NCBI RefSeq assembly: GCF_900142925.1
Contig: NZ_FRCN01000006.1
Location: forward strand, 62,001-126,000
Direction: 5' to 3'
DNA from: Chitinophaga sp. CF418
GTDB taxonomy: Bacteria; Bacteroidota; Bacteroidia; Chitinophagales; Chitinophagaceae
Length of the DNA stretch: 64,000 bases
Under the pieces are notes generated by a model. It was not told the DNA's origin and searched no databases. It saw only the letters and a program-made list of their open reading frames with translations. Each line of letters starts with the position of its first letter. Within the stretch, counting starts at the first letter, position 1. Of the stretch, positions 44,662 to 53,285 are shown in pieces. The position numbers and the translations under genes are program-made.

Positions 44662-45867
44662 ATGGCAGTAACAACGACCAGTACATCATCAATTATAAAA
44701 GCCGAAAGGGGGAGTCTCCGTTTCCGGCGTATCAAGAACAGCATTTTTTTGTCAGGGCTTTCGGTATTCGCACAGTTATATTTATTTCAGCCTGTATTAC
44801 CGTTGTTATGTAAGGAGTTTAAGATCTCGCCGGCTGAAAGCAGCTGGGCGGTGTCTGCTTCGACAATGGGAATGGCAGTTGGGCTGTTTATCTTCTCCTT
44901 AAAAGCGGATGCCTTACCGCGAAAGCAGTTGATGGGGTTTGCCATGCTGGCATCTGCAGTATTGACATTGCTGTCGGTTTTCATTCATAATTTCCATTTG
45001 CTCATAGCGGTAAGTTTCGTCAAGGGTGCTATTCTGTCTGGCGTTACAGCTGTGGCCTTAGCGTACCTATCGGAAGAGGTAAGTCTCAATGCGTTGGGAT
45101 TGGCCATTAGTCTTTATCTGAGCGGGAATGCGATTGGTGGAATGGCGGGCAGGATCGTAGTGATGTTAATAGCAGGCTGGGCGAACTGGCGATGGGCGGC
45201 AGCATTTGTAGGAGTCTCCAGCCTGATCTTAGGCTTGTTTTTCATGAAACGTTTACCTGCCTCTAAACATTTTATGCCATTGCCGGTCAATATTGGCCAG
45301 AAATGGCAGCAGATGGGTATCTTTTTCCGGCAACCGGTGATCGTCTTCATTTACCTGGCAGCATTCCTGTTGATGGGAGGGTTCGTGAGTATCTATAACT
45401 ACACTGGCTTTCACCTGGAGGAGCCTCCTTTTTCCTTACCGCATTACGTGATTGCCTGTATTTTCCTGATGTATACGTTAGGGGTATCGGGCACGATGGT
45501 AGCCGGAAGGTTATCTGATAAAATTGCCCCGGCAAAGCTGATCCGCTTCTTCATTCCCGCAACAGCTGTGGGGCTACTATTGATGCTGATATCACAGCTG
45601 GTGGTCTTTATCGGCGGACTGGGAATTTTCACGTTCAGCTTTTTTGGTACGCATACACTGGCCAGCAGAATAGTATCGCAGGAAGCAAAGGAAGGGAAGA
45701 GCAGTGCAACTTCGCTTTACTGGCTGTTCTACTACGCAGGATCCGCCATTATTGGAACAGCTACAGGTGTTGTGCTGACGGGATGGGGATGGGCTACTTT
45801 TATCTTTTCCCTGTTACTGCTGGTAATAGCAGGATTTCTCCTGGTATTCAGGGCGGGAAGGGAATAG
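44662..45867 (+). CDS. MFS transporter
   Basis: The product has 401 residues and about 12 membrane helices, the normal size for the major facilitator superfamily. The first helix pair (FLSGLSVFAQLYLFQPVLPL, then EFKISPAESSWAVSASTMGM) and a central loop rich in basic residues (MKRLPASKHF) resemble the YnfM/AraJ drug:proton antiporter branch. Such proteins export small hydrophobic compounds or sugars using the proton gradient. The substrate cannot be read from the sequence. It is a single gene, on the opposite strand from the hydrolase gene downstream, with no regulator next to it. Confidence 0.88.
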   Translation: MAVTTTSTSSIIKAERGSLRFRRIKNSIFLSGLSVFAQLYLFQPVLPLLCKEFKISPAESSWAVSASTMGMAVGLFIFSLKADALPRKQLMGFAMLASAVLTLLSVFIHNFHLLIAVSFVKGAILSGVTAVALAYLSEEVSLNALGLAISLYLSGNAIGGMAGRIVVMLIAGWANWRWAAAFVGVSSLILGLFFMKRLPASKHFMPLPVNIGQKWQQMGIFFRQPVIVFIYLAAFLLMGGFVSIYNYTGFHLEEPPFSLPHYVIACIFLMYTLGVSGTMVAGRLSDKIAPAKLIRFFIPATAVGLLLMLISQLVVFIGGLGIFTFSFFGTHTLASRIVSQEAKEGKSSATSLYWLFYYAGSAIIGTATGVVLTGWGWATFIFSLLLLVIAGFLLVFRAGRE

Positions 45868-45994
45868 CGATCACTCACTTAATGTATAAATGCGAAGGTT
45901 CATTTTTTTATAGTAGTCTATAGTGGAAGCCCAGCTGGTCCCGCCTACGAGTCCGGGTATTTTCATTGCTGCTGTTATGGAGATATGAAAATAG

Positions 45995-47071
45995 TTATTT
46001 CTCTGAGACCTCCAGCAACTCTTTCAGGTATTGTCCCCATACAGCAGGAAGTGAATTCGTGCCATGGCCGACTGTTTTGTCGGTGATCGGGAGCAGGATA
46101 TATCTTCCTTTCTTTACTTTTTTAATCTCTCTTTCCATCACTCCCAGTTCTGCAGGATTGATCTCATCATCAGCAGAGTTGACAGCAAAAACGGGTGCCT
46201 TGATCTTTGAGAGGTGAGGCGAAGGATTATAGTAACGGGAGGCTTCCAACGCATAGATCACATCATTAGCATCCAGGGAGGCCAGACTGGCTCTGCGCAT
46301 TCTCACCACCAGCGAGTCTGCGTCTTCCCGGGTAGGGGCAGATAGTTGCAGCTGCAGCGGACTGCTGTTCATGAAAAAGAAAGAGGACAAAGCACCTGTC
46401 AATCCTAGGGTAGGTTGTGACTTGTATTCACCGTTCTGCCACGCGGGGTCCATTTTGATAAGGTCTATCGCCATTTTACGCATCATCCGGTTACGGCCGG
46501 CAATAGGGGCAGGCTGGCAGGCCAGGGGCATCATAGCGTCCATGAAATCGGGATAGGTGTATCCCCAGACCCAGGTATGCATGGCGCCCATGGAAGTGCC
46601 TAGTATGAGGCGGAGGTGGTCAACGCCGAGGTGTTTGGTAAGCAGTATATATTCAGCAGTCACCATGTCATTGTAGGTATATGCAGGGAAATGCATATGA
46701 AGACTGTCGCCCGGACGGCTGGATTTGCCGTGACCAATCGCATCAGGCAGTATGATAAAGTATTTGCTGGCATCCAGTGGCTGACCGGGGCCGAATAACT
46801 GACCGGCAAACTGTTTTCCCAGGAATCCCGCAGCAGAAGCGGTGGTGCCATGCATGATCAATACAGCATTCATGACCTTACCATCCTTGCCTTTACGCGG
46901 AGAGCCTATCGTATAGTAGTGCAGGTTCATCAGGGGGAGTTTTTCCCCGTTTTCGAAAGTGAAATTTTCAACCGTATAGGTGCCTTCTGCAGGTGTTGGA
47001 TAAGAAGACTGTGCTCTTGTCTGGACAGACAGAAAAAGAGACAGCAGGAAGAATGAATACATTTTCAGCAT
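45995..47071 (-). CDS. Secreted alpha/beta hydrolase, MetX-like
   Basis: The product has 358 residues. A signal peptide (MLKMYSFFLLSLFLSVQTRA) precedes an alpha/beta-hydrolase of the homoserine acetyltransferase-like group. The nucleophile elbow GTSMGAMHTW has Ser160; the acid lies in VNSADDEINP and the base in KTVGHGTNS. The oxyanion region is LIMHGTTASAAGF. True MetX is cytoplasmic, so the signal peptide argues for a periplasmic esterase or acyl-transfer role instead. The start is at the ATG complementing 47069-47071. It lies 147 bases downstream of the glycine-zipper gene on the same strand, separated by a terminator. Confidence 0.85.
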   Translation of the reverse strand: MLKMYSFFLLSLFLSVQTRAQSSYPTPAEGTYTVENFTFENGEKLPLMNLHYYTIGSPRKGKDGKVMNAVLIMHGTTASAAGFLGKQFAGQLFGPGQPLDASKYFIILPDAIGHGKSSRPGDSLHMHFPAYTYNDMVTAEYILLTKHLGVDHLRLILGTSMGAMHTWVWGYTYPDFMDAMMPLACQPAPIAGRNRMMRKMAIDLIKMDPAWQNGEYKSQPTLGLTGALSSFFFMNSSPLQLQLSAPTREDADSLVVRMRRASLASLDANDVIYALEASRYYNPSPHLSKIKAPVFAVNSADDEINPAELGVMEREIKKVKKGRYILLPITDKTVGHGTNSLPAVWGQYLKELLEVSEK

Positions 47072-47156
47072 GACAGTAAGCGTTTGTTTGCAACCAGGGC
47101 GAAAAAGTAGGCATAATCAGGCGCTTTTAATAACCGCTGGTCATTTTCTGTCCGGC

Positions 47157-47189
47157 AAAAAAAATCCCGGGCACCTTACGTACCCGGGA
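47157..47189 (-). terminator. Terminator after the glycine-zipper lipoprotein gene
   Basis: On the minus strand TCCCGGGTACG pairs with the CCCGGGA arm (47165-47171 with 47183-47189) and is followed by a run of eight T. This is a strong intrinsic terminator. Confidence 0.85.
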
Positions 47190-47218
47190 CTATATGTAAT
47201 TTCATGCTGCGCAAGTGC

Positions 47219-47689
47219 TTACTGCTGCTTGGTGGCCTCTTTTTTCTTCTTCTGATGATCTACGATCGCGCCAATACCAGCACCAGCACCCGCACCTACA
47301 ACGGTACCGATAGCCGCACCTTTCAGACGGTCGTTTTTGTTCAGGATAGCACCTGTAACTGCACCTGTACCGGCACCTACAACAGCACCTTTAGCAGTGT
47401 GGCTCCAGCCTTTCTTCTTTTCAGTAGTAGTAGTGGTGGTAGTAGCAGCTGGTGCGCTGTTGTCTGCACTGCTACTGCTGCTGTGATGAACAGTGGCTGG
47501 TGCATTCTTTCCATGGATATTTTTAACGGTCTCCATTGAATCGATGGTGCGCTGTTTTACTTCGTTAACAGCATTAACAGAGTCTACCGCTGCCTGTTTT
47601 GCAGCTTCAATAGCCTCTTCCTGAGATGGTTTGTTATTACAGGCGAATAGCGTGACGATTGTTGCTAAGCTCAAAAATAACTGTTTCAT
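47219..47689 (-). CDS. Glycine-zipper lipoprotein
   Basis: The product has 156 residues. MKQLFLSLATIVTLFACNNK gives a lipoprotein signal with Cys17. A helical, alanine/glutamate-rich stretch (EEAIEAAKQAAVDSVNAVNE) and a serine/threonine-rich linker with a run of threonines follow. The C-terminal half holds a glycine-zipper repeat of the YMGG/17-kDa antigen type: AKGAVVGAGTGAVTGAI, then KGAAIGTVVGAGAGAGIGAI. These segments are thought to insert into or oligomerise at membranes. It may support envelope integrity. A candidate promoter lies just upstream (47729-47761). Confidence 0.85.
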   Translation of the reverse strand: MKQLFLSLATIVTLFACNNKPSQEEAIEAAKQAAVDSVNAVNEVKQRTIDSMETVKNIHGKNAPATVHHSSSSSADNSAPAATTTTTTTEKKKGWSHTAKGAVVGAGTGAVTGAILNKNDRLKGAAIGTVVGAGAGAGIGAIVDHQKKKKEATKQQ

Positions 47690-47728
47690 GGCCTGATTTT
47701 TTGGTTTATCAATTTATACAGTACTATA

Positions 47729-47761
47729 GACAAAACTATGCCATTTTTGTGAATTCTTACC
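47729..47761 (-). promoter_or_regulatory. Promoter for the glycine-zipper lipoprotein gene
   Basis: The minus strand has TTG (complement of 47759-47761), then 22 bases, then TAGTTTTG (complement of 47729-47736). This fits the Bacteroidota -33/-7 arrangement. Transcription would start near 47722, giving a leader of about 33 bases. Confidence 0.5.
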
Positions 47762-47902
47762 AATTTAATTGTAAATTAAAAAGATGTAGATGGTGTTTTT
47801 TTAGTATTTATTTATTTTCAGCTAATTACCTCCTTAAACGGTCCTTTCTATCCGGAGTATCGTCTTTAGCAGTATTGACATAACCATTAAACCCAAACAA
47901 CA

Positions 47903-49432
47903 ATGAAAAATGCTATTGCATGCCTCCTGATGGCGACCCTTATTTCATGTAGTAAAAAAGACAGTGAACTGATCCAAAAAGACGTCGAAAGCGCCAGTGC
48001 ATTGGCTATCACTAACTACTATGTTAACGGAACTTCCGGTAATGATGCCAACGCCGGTACTTCCGAGAGCACAGCCCTCAAAACTATTCAGAAGGCCCTG
48101 GACAAGACAACCGAAGGGGCCGGAGCTACTATTTACGTAGCGGGCGGTACTTATAAAGAGCGGCTTAGCTGGCCTCATTCCGGCGCGTCTGCTACTGAGC
48201 CTATCACGCTGACGAACTATTCCGGCGCTACCGTCATTATTGATGGCGTAGGCGCTACGAACGACGACAGAACTGCGCTGATCCATGTAGTCAGTAAAAG
48301 CCATATACGGATCAATAATATCCGTATTGCCAATAATATCAGGCCCGGTGCTTTCGGCATCCATGTCGAAGGTACAGGCACAGATGTGCAGATAACTTCC
48401 TGCCGGATCTATAATGTTGGCTGGACAACAGATTCCACTGCCGTGCCGAACTCCGGGAATAATGCGAATCCGTTGATATTGGTTGGTTCAACACCCACAG
48501 CCTATACAGAGATATATTTTGGCAGCAACCAGGTATATGCATGTAACACTGGTTATAGTGAAGGCATGACCATCGGAGGAAACGTCAGTAACTTCCTGAT
48601 TGAGAATAACATTGTACACCATATCAAGAATATAGGAATAGATATGACCGGGCATTACAGCTGGACAGGTGCGCCTGACAGTGTAAACTTTGCAAGGAAT
48701 GGCAATGTAAAAGGTAACCTTGTGTATAACTGTATTTCACCAGTGGCTACCAGCGGCGGCATTTATGTTGATGGCGGGCGTTGGATCAACATTGAAGGGA
48801 ATACATCTTTCAATAACGGTGCTGGTATTACTGTCGGTTGCGAGAATGCCAATAATACTGCTGAAGGGATCAATATACGCAGCAATTTTATCTACAATAA
48901 TATAGACGCGGGATTATTGATAGGTTCGAACGCATCTGGTAGTAAAGTGACTTATTCTACTATCAGTAATAACACGCTTTTTAAAAATTATACAAAAGGC
49001 GGTTGGGGAGGTGAGATCAGTCTCCAGAACACTGATCATGTGACATTCTCCAATAACATTATACAATCCGCCAGCGATATCGTAGTTATCAAATTGCTGG
49101 GATATACTACTACCAATCTGGCAATGGATTATGACAGATATTATACTAATTCAGGAAGCGCTTCCACGTTCGATTGGGGAACTGATGGATTCTATACCAC
49201 GCTGGCTGGTTTTCAGGCAGGTACAGGGCTGGATGCGCATTCGACTTACGGCAATCTGTCTTTTGTGAATAATACCGCGGCAGCGCTTAACCTGCATCTG
49301 GCCAGTGGCTCGGCTTGTATTAATGCAGGAGATCCTGCTTTTGTGCCGGCATCAGGAGAGCTGGATATAGATAAGCAGTCAAGGAAACAGAATAGCAGGG
49401 TGGATATCGGGGCTGATGAAACGGCATTGTAA
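47903..49432 (+). CDS. Parallel beta-helix lipoprotein (pectate-lyase-like)
   Basis: The product has 509 residues. The signal peptide with Cys16 (MKNAIACLLMATLISCSKKD) predicts a lipoprotein. The mature protein opens with the DUF1565 block YYVNGTSGNDANAGTSEST, then ALKTIQKALDK and TIYVAGGTYKERL. It continues as a right-handed parallel beta-helix with repeated N-N and G-I strands (IRINNIRIANNIR, FLIENNIVHHIKNIGIDM, NIEGNTSFNNGAGITVG). The end (PASGELDIDKQSRKQNSRVD, IGADE) is the usual cap of this family. These proteins bind or cleave acidic polysaccharides. Catalytic residues of a lyase are not evident. It is a single gene ending in a shared terminator. Confidence 0.88.
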   Translation: MKNAIACLLMATLISCSKKDSELIQKDVESASALAITNYYVNGTSGNDANAGTSESTALKTIQKALDKTTEGAGATIYVAGGTYKERLSWPHSGASATEPITLTNYSGATVIIDGVGATNDDRTALIHVVSKSHIRINNIRIANNIRPGAFGIHVEGTGTDVQITSCRIYNVGWTTDSTAVPNSGNNANPLILVGSTPTAYTEIYFGSNQVYACNTGYSEGMTIGGNVSNFLIENNIVHHIKNIGIDMTGHYSWTGAPDSVNFARNGNVKGNLVYNCISPVATSGGIYVDGGRWINIEGNTSFNNGAGITVGCENANNTAEGINIRSNFIYNNIDAGLLIGSNASGSKVTYSTISNNTLFKNYTKGGWGGEISLQNTDHVTFSNNIIQSASDIVVIKLLGYTTTNLAMDYDRYYTNSGSASTFDWGTDGFYTTLAGFQAGTGLDAHSTYGNLSFVNNTAAALNLHLASGSACINAGDPAFVPASGELDIDKQSRKQNSRVDIGADETAL

Positions 49433-49487
49433 TGAAAGCTTCAATGCGTACAGGAAATAAGCAGTAATGAATTAAAACAGCTTTCCG

Positions 49488-49543
49488 AAAAGAAGAAGTC
49501 CTGAAAACCGTTATATACAACAGTCTTCAGGACTTCTTCTTTT
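49488..49543. terminator. Bidirectional terminator between convergent genes
   Basis: Eighteen-base arms AAAAGAAGAAGTCCTGAA (49488-49505) and TTCAGGACTTCTTCTTTT (49526-49543) pair perfectly. A-rich and T-rich ends make it work in both directions, for the beta-helix gene and the 123-residue gene. Confidence 0.9.
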
Positions 49544-49561
49544 ATTTCTTCTGATGATTTT

Positions 49562-49933
49562 TTACATCTTTACCCCACCTTCAATCACACCTTTCAGTGC
49601 CTTTGACACCAGCTTCTCGCCATCAAAAAATGAAACGGTAGCCTCGTTTTTTATAATGAACTGTGAACCTTTCCAGTAAGCCACGTAGCCTTTGAAGCCG
49701 TCCAGTTTCAATACCTCGCCGGTAGCATTGCTTTGTACCTGGATATAAGCCAGTGAAATTGTTTCCTCCTTGCCAAGGTTTACATAAAATGTATAATGGT
49801 AATCAGCATCTTTCTGATATCCGATTTCGGTAAAAGTTGCTTTGGCAACTTTTGCATCTGCAGCATTTCCAAAAATGAATGAAAACGTGGAAGCAGCAAT
49901 AAAAAATAATAAGTAGAGTACTTTTTTGTTCAT
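49562..49933 (-). CDS. Small secreted protein, unknown
   Basis: The product has 123 residues with a signal peptide (VLYLLFFIAASTFSFIFGNA). The mature part is a compact beta-rich domain (YHYTFYVNLGKEETISLAYI, then LKLDGFKGYVAYWKGSQFII, then a final strand). I do not recognise the family. It has no cysteines and no catalytic motif. It is a single gene reading toward the bidirectional terminator. Its own promoter should lie in the AT-rich gap to the right, where no consensus box is obvious. Confidence 0.65.
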   Translation of the reverse strand: MNKKVLYLLFFIAASTFSFIFGNAADAKVAKATFTEIGYQKDADYHYTFYVNLGKEETISLAYIQVQSNATGEVLKLDGFKGYVAYWKGSQFIIKNEATVSFFDGEKLVSKALKGVIEGGVKM

Positions 49934-50394
49934 AGGCCTCGGCTTTTGTTGACAGAATTTTCATTAACTCAACGACAATTTAACAAATTTTTAAATATGA
50001 GCATGGATTTTATTGCTTATGGGGATAAAAAATCTTTTTTCACGGAGATGCTCATACGTCGAATAAATTTTTTTTAACTGATTATCAATGCGTCTGAAAA
50101 AAACCAAAAAAAGATCTTCCTGATAGGATTTTCGTATAGCCTATACATACTTATTGTTTTAAACAGCAGAAAGCAAATTAGTTATGAGCCGTTATGCCTT
50201 ATGTTTTTTTCTCATTTATGAATAGTCGCGTCACAACGCTAGGAAGAAATACTTTTAAATTTTTTTTAACGCTTGTACGCTTATCGGGTAATAAATGTTG
50301 TCATATAGTCAAACGAATAATTTAATTGATAATGCGCATTTGTCTTTTTGATTATCCACTACAATTCATATAGCATTTATAAAGGTTATAACAG
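49934..50394. other. AT-rich divergent intergenic region
   Basis: About 460 bases between divergent genes, very AT-rich with several A and T runs (for example 50066-50075, 50098-50112 and 50256-50268). No gene or clear consensus promoter is seen. Curved DNA and promoter elements for both flanking genes are likely here. Confidence 0.45.
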
Positions 50395-51534
50395 ATGAAC
50401 AGAATTTTGATGTTTCTCGTGGCGTGTTTGATATCGATGCCAATGTTTGCTCAAACAAGTTTCTATATCAGAGGACAACTTGGGAAACTACCAGCTCCGG
50501 CAATAGTTTATTTAGGCTATTCAGTAGATGGTGACGTTGTATATGATTCAGCATACATAGAGAATGGATTTTTTAAGATCATGCAGTACGTACCTTACCC
50601 GGTAAACGCACTGCTGATGGTAAGCAGGAACGGAGAACCACTGAATTTTTTCAGCAGCAAAAACGTTGCGCATTTGTATGTGGAACCTGGCGCCAACATC
50701 TGGCTGACTTCCGACGAAGACATCTCAAACTTCGAAGCGACCGGATCTAAAACACAGGACGAATATGTAGTGTATCAGACGCATATGGCGGAGATCAATG
50801 CCAAGATTGAGGCACTGACAGAGGAATCGTCCAACACCATGTTCTCTGACGTTAGTACACAGGGACTTGCTGCGAAAAGGAACTACATGGAGCGTTTCCG
50901 CGCTGCAATGGAAGAGCGGAAAGTAAAAATGAAGGAGTTTGTTCAGCAGAATCCTGAAATGTACATCAGCATTGATGTGCTGGAGGAATATGCAGGCGCC
51001 TTTGTAGACTACGCGGACGTGGAACCACTTTATAAAGTATTAAGTGACAGGACCAAAAAGACTATACGGGGAAAGGCATTTCAGAAGAAATTGCTTGAGT
51101 CCAAACTGGCGGCTGTAGGTACGGACGCTCCCGATTTTACACAGAAAGATCTGGATGGTAATAAAGTGACACTCTCTTCCTTCAAGGGAAAGCTTGTACT
51201 GCTGAACTTCTGGGGTAGCTGGAACTCCGCTTCCAGGATCGAGAACCAGGAACTGAAACAGATCGTGAAGGGCTATGATAATAAGAAAATTGTGGTGATA
51301 AACGTAGGTCTCGAAGCCCGCAGAGAACAATGGAGCAAGGCGCTTAGTGAAGATAGGCTTATCGGCTATAATGTTTCGGATCTGAAGTTCATGAAGAATG
51401 AGGTAGCGTTGTTGTACAAAATTTCTGCTGTGCCTCAGAACGTATTGATAGACGAGGCGGGAAAGATCATAGGCAGGAACGTGAAAGGGAATCAACTGGA
51501 AGAGAAGCTGACCAGCTTAATCGGAAAAAAGTGA
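50395..51534 (+). CDS. TlpA/AhpC-like thioredoxin-fold protein lacking CxxC
   Basis: The product has 379 residues with a signal peptide (MNRILMFLVACLISMPMFAQ). The N-terminal domain (about 22-125, FYIRGQLGKLPAPAIVYLGY) resembles DUF4369. A helical linker precedes the C-terminal thioredoxin fold (about 240-379: APDFTQKDLDGNKVTLSSFK, then KLVLLNFWGSWNSASR, and the cis-proline stretch ISAVPQNVLID). The usual WCxxC active site reads WNSAS (Asn277, Ser280), so both redox cysteines are lost. The fold and cis-proline are kept. It is probably a non-redox binding protein in the periplasm. It is followed by a large hairpin and a convergent gene. Confidence 0.88.
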   Translation: MNRILMFLVACLISMPMFAQTSFYIRGQLGKLPAPAIVYLGYSVDGDVVYDSAYIENGFFKIMQYVPYPVNALLMVSRNGEPLNFFSSKNVAHLYVEPGANIWLTSDEDISNFEATGSKTQDEYVVYQTHMAEINAKIEALTEESSNTMFSDVSTQGLAAKRNYMERFRAAMEERKVKMKEFVQQNPEMYISIDVLEEYAGAFVDYADVEPLYKVLSDRTKKTIRGKAFQKKLLESKLAAVGTDAPDFTQKDLDGNKVTLSSFKGKLVLLNFWGSWNSASRIENQELKQIVKGYDNKKIVVINVGLEARREQWSKALSEDRLIGYNVSDLKFMKNEVALLYKISAVPQNVLIDEAGKIIGRNVKGNQLEEKLTSLIGKK

Positions 51535-51556
51535 TCGACAATATATCATAACACAT

Positions 51557-51639
51557 CTGAACGGGACCGCTGCTTTCAATTTTGCAACAATAAAAAAGGA
51601 TGCTGTCTCAGAGCATCCTTCAGCAGTGGTTCCGTTCAG
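51557..51639. terminator. Nested hairpin between convergent genes
   Basis: An outer stem (51557-51574 with 51622-51639) pairs 16 of 18 bases with two further G-U pairs in RNA. Inside it, AAGGATGCT (51596-51604) pairs with AGCATCCTT (51612-51620). The inner hairpin with its A run is a good minus-strand terminator; the outer stem makes the region unusually structured. Confidence 0.75.
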
Positions 51640-51668
51640 ATCCTTCCACTATGTAACAGGTGTGTTAG

Positions 51669-52529
51669 TTAGATGAATTTCCGATGTAATGCGTCTGCCG
51701 TTGCTTTGGCAACATACATACCCACCGTTATTGGTTCCTCTTTTATCAGCGTTGTCTGTAACCGGTTATTACTGTCTAACTCCTGCATACAAGAAGACAC
51801 ACTCACTATATTATTCTCGTGGCACTTTGCGCAATAGTACAGCGTGACCTTCATAACAGGTTTCCTCTCTACATACACCGGTGCCAGTTTCTTCACAAAC
51901 ACAAGCTGTGGCAGGAACCGGTATTGATGATCTTCTCCTTCCATTTCTTTCAGCAGATAGAAGTTTTCCATTTCCGTTTCCAGGAGATGGGAGTGCTGAT
52001 GCGTATAAAATTGTCTGCAATCTTCGCAGAAGTAATCTTTGGAAGCGGTGATCCATTTAACCGAGAGCATAAAACCTGCCAGTTCTGCGATATACAGTAG
52101 GTATTGAAACCCTCCGCCAAAAGGAAAGCGGCCCATGTCTATCTCGTCTCCCCGGGCATTAATGATCTTTAAAGTAGTCAGAGGATTTAAAAGACCTCCC
52201 CAGAAAGAATATCCATAATGCCAGCGCAGGTTGAAAAAGGCCCATTGGGATGACCATGTCAGGTAACAGAGCAGCACCAGGATCACAGTATTGAGCTTTA
52301 TGTGCCTGCTTTGGCTCTCGTAAATGATGATTGAAAATGCGCAGATGCAGGCAAACATTGCCAGACCCAGTACAATGAAATTCAGGTGTGTGATCGGATT
52401 GATCCGGCAGAGAATATAATACAGCCAGCCAATAAAGACCGCGAAGAGTACACCAACCAGGGTAAAAATGGCCAGCCTTTTAGGGTCGAAACGGCCCGAA
52501 GCCTTATAATAGGTGCCAGGAGGGTGCAT
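51669..52529 (-). CDS. Four-helix membrane protein with split CxxC pairs
   Basis: The product has 286 residues. The N-terminal half has about four membrane helices (LAIFTLVGVLFAVFIGWLYY, NFIVLGLAMFACICAFSIII, LNTVILVLLCYLTWSSQWAF, and FQYLLYIAELAGFMLSVKWI). After it come a CEDC pair (YFCEDCRQFYTH), a helical insert and a CAKC pair (YYCAKCHENN). The two pairs probably form one zinc site in a soluble domain. I know no function. The start MHPPGTYYKASG is on the ATG complementing 52527-52529. It converges on the TlpA-like gene and is divergent from the sigma factor gene, with about 118 bases between. Confidence 0.7.
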   Translation of the reverse strand: MHPPGTYYKASGRFDPKRLAIFTLVGVLFAVFIGWLYYILCRINPITHLNFIVLGLAMFACICAFSIIIYESQSRHIKLNTVILVLLCYLTWSSQWAFFNLRWHYGYSFWGGLLNPLTTLKIINARGDEIDMGRFPFGGGFQYLLYIAELAGFMLSVKWITASKDYFCEDCRQFYTHQHSHLLETEMENFYLLKEMEGEDHQYRFLPQLVFVKKLAPVYVERKPVMKVTLYYCAKCHENNIVSVSSCMQELDSNNRLQTTLIKEEPITVGMYVAKATADALHRKFI

Positions 52530-52647
52530 AGGATAGGGTAATTAATCGATAAATAATAGGTACGTAATATAAGGAGGATAACTATAGTTTTTTGTATTTT
52601 TAGCTGGATAACATTTTACGCAGCTAAAGGGAACAGCGGGTTTACGC

Positions 52648-53229
52648 ATGCAGCAAGACACCGATAACGACCTGTTATTAAGGATGAAAAAAGGCGATGA
52701 AAGCGCCTTCAGGGAATTATATGACCGGCATAGCAGGCAGGTGGCCGCTTTTGTGTTTCACCTGACCCATTCGGCTGTAGATGCGGAAGACATCCTGCAG
52801 GAAACCTTTATGAAGCTATGGGCGAACCGGGAGCAATTGCCGGCTATCGTCAATCCCGCCAATTATATTTTTATCATCGCCAGGAATAAAACCCTGGATC
52901 ATCTCCGGAAGATCGCGCAGCAACAAAAGCTGGTGGACCATGTATGGGCCAATATCTCCAGCGTGGCAGACGCCCTCGATCTGCAACTGGACGCCCGGGA
53001 AAGCCAGCAGCTGATCAACGCCGCCCTTTCCAGGCTAACGGAACAGCAGCGCACTATTTTCCGCCTGAGCCGGCAGGAAGGGCTGGACCACGCCACTATT
53101 GCCAGCCAGTTACAATTGTCTAAAAGCCGGGTTAAAAACGTACAGGTGGAAACATTACGGTTTCTCCGTCAATTCCTGTCCCGGCATTCGGAATTATTGC
53201 TTTTCCTCTTCGTACTGATCACCCCCTGA
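52648..53229 (+). CDS. ECF RNA polymerase sigma factor
   Basis: The product has 193 residues, the usual length for the Bacteroidota ECF sigma-70 group. Region 2 is clear (LYDRHSRQVAAFVFHLTHSA, then EDILQETFMKLWANREQLP and NYIFIIARNKTLDHLRK), followed by region 4 (LTEQQRTIFRLSRQEGLDHA, then TIASQLQLSKSRVKN). The C-terminus ends in a short hydrophobic stretch (ELLLFLFVLITP), as often seen in this group. It would direct polymerase to the SusC/SusD operon once freed from the FecR protein encoded 56 bases downstream. Confidence 0.96.
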   Translation: MQQDTDNDLLLRMKKGDESAFRELYDRHSRQVAAFVFHLTHSAVDAEDILQETFMKLWANREQLPAIVNPANYIFIIARNKTLDHLRKIAQQQKLVDHVWANISSVADALDLQLDARESQQLINAALSRLTEQQRTIFRLSRQEGLDHATIASQLQLSKSRVKNVQVETLRFLRQFLSRHSELLLFLFVLITP

Positions 53230-53285
53230 ATTTTTTTTTTAGATATCCACGGTCCTTTTTTCCATTACATCCGTCTTTATAGTAT

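Noticed and set aside
44409..44813. 134-residue frame across the terminator and the start of the MFS gene
   Set aside because: It crosses a strong terminator and overlaps two real genes in another frame.
45995..47071. Homoserine O-acetyltransferase (metX) as a firm call
   Set aside because: The fold fits, but the signal peptide places it outside the cytoplasm and no methionine genes are near. I keep a general hydrolase call.
47204..47539. Threonine/serine-rich plus-strand frame over the glycine-zipper gene
   Set aside because: It is the antisense of the glycine and alanine repeats, a typical low-complexity shadow.
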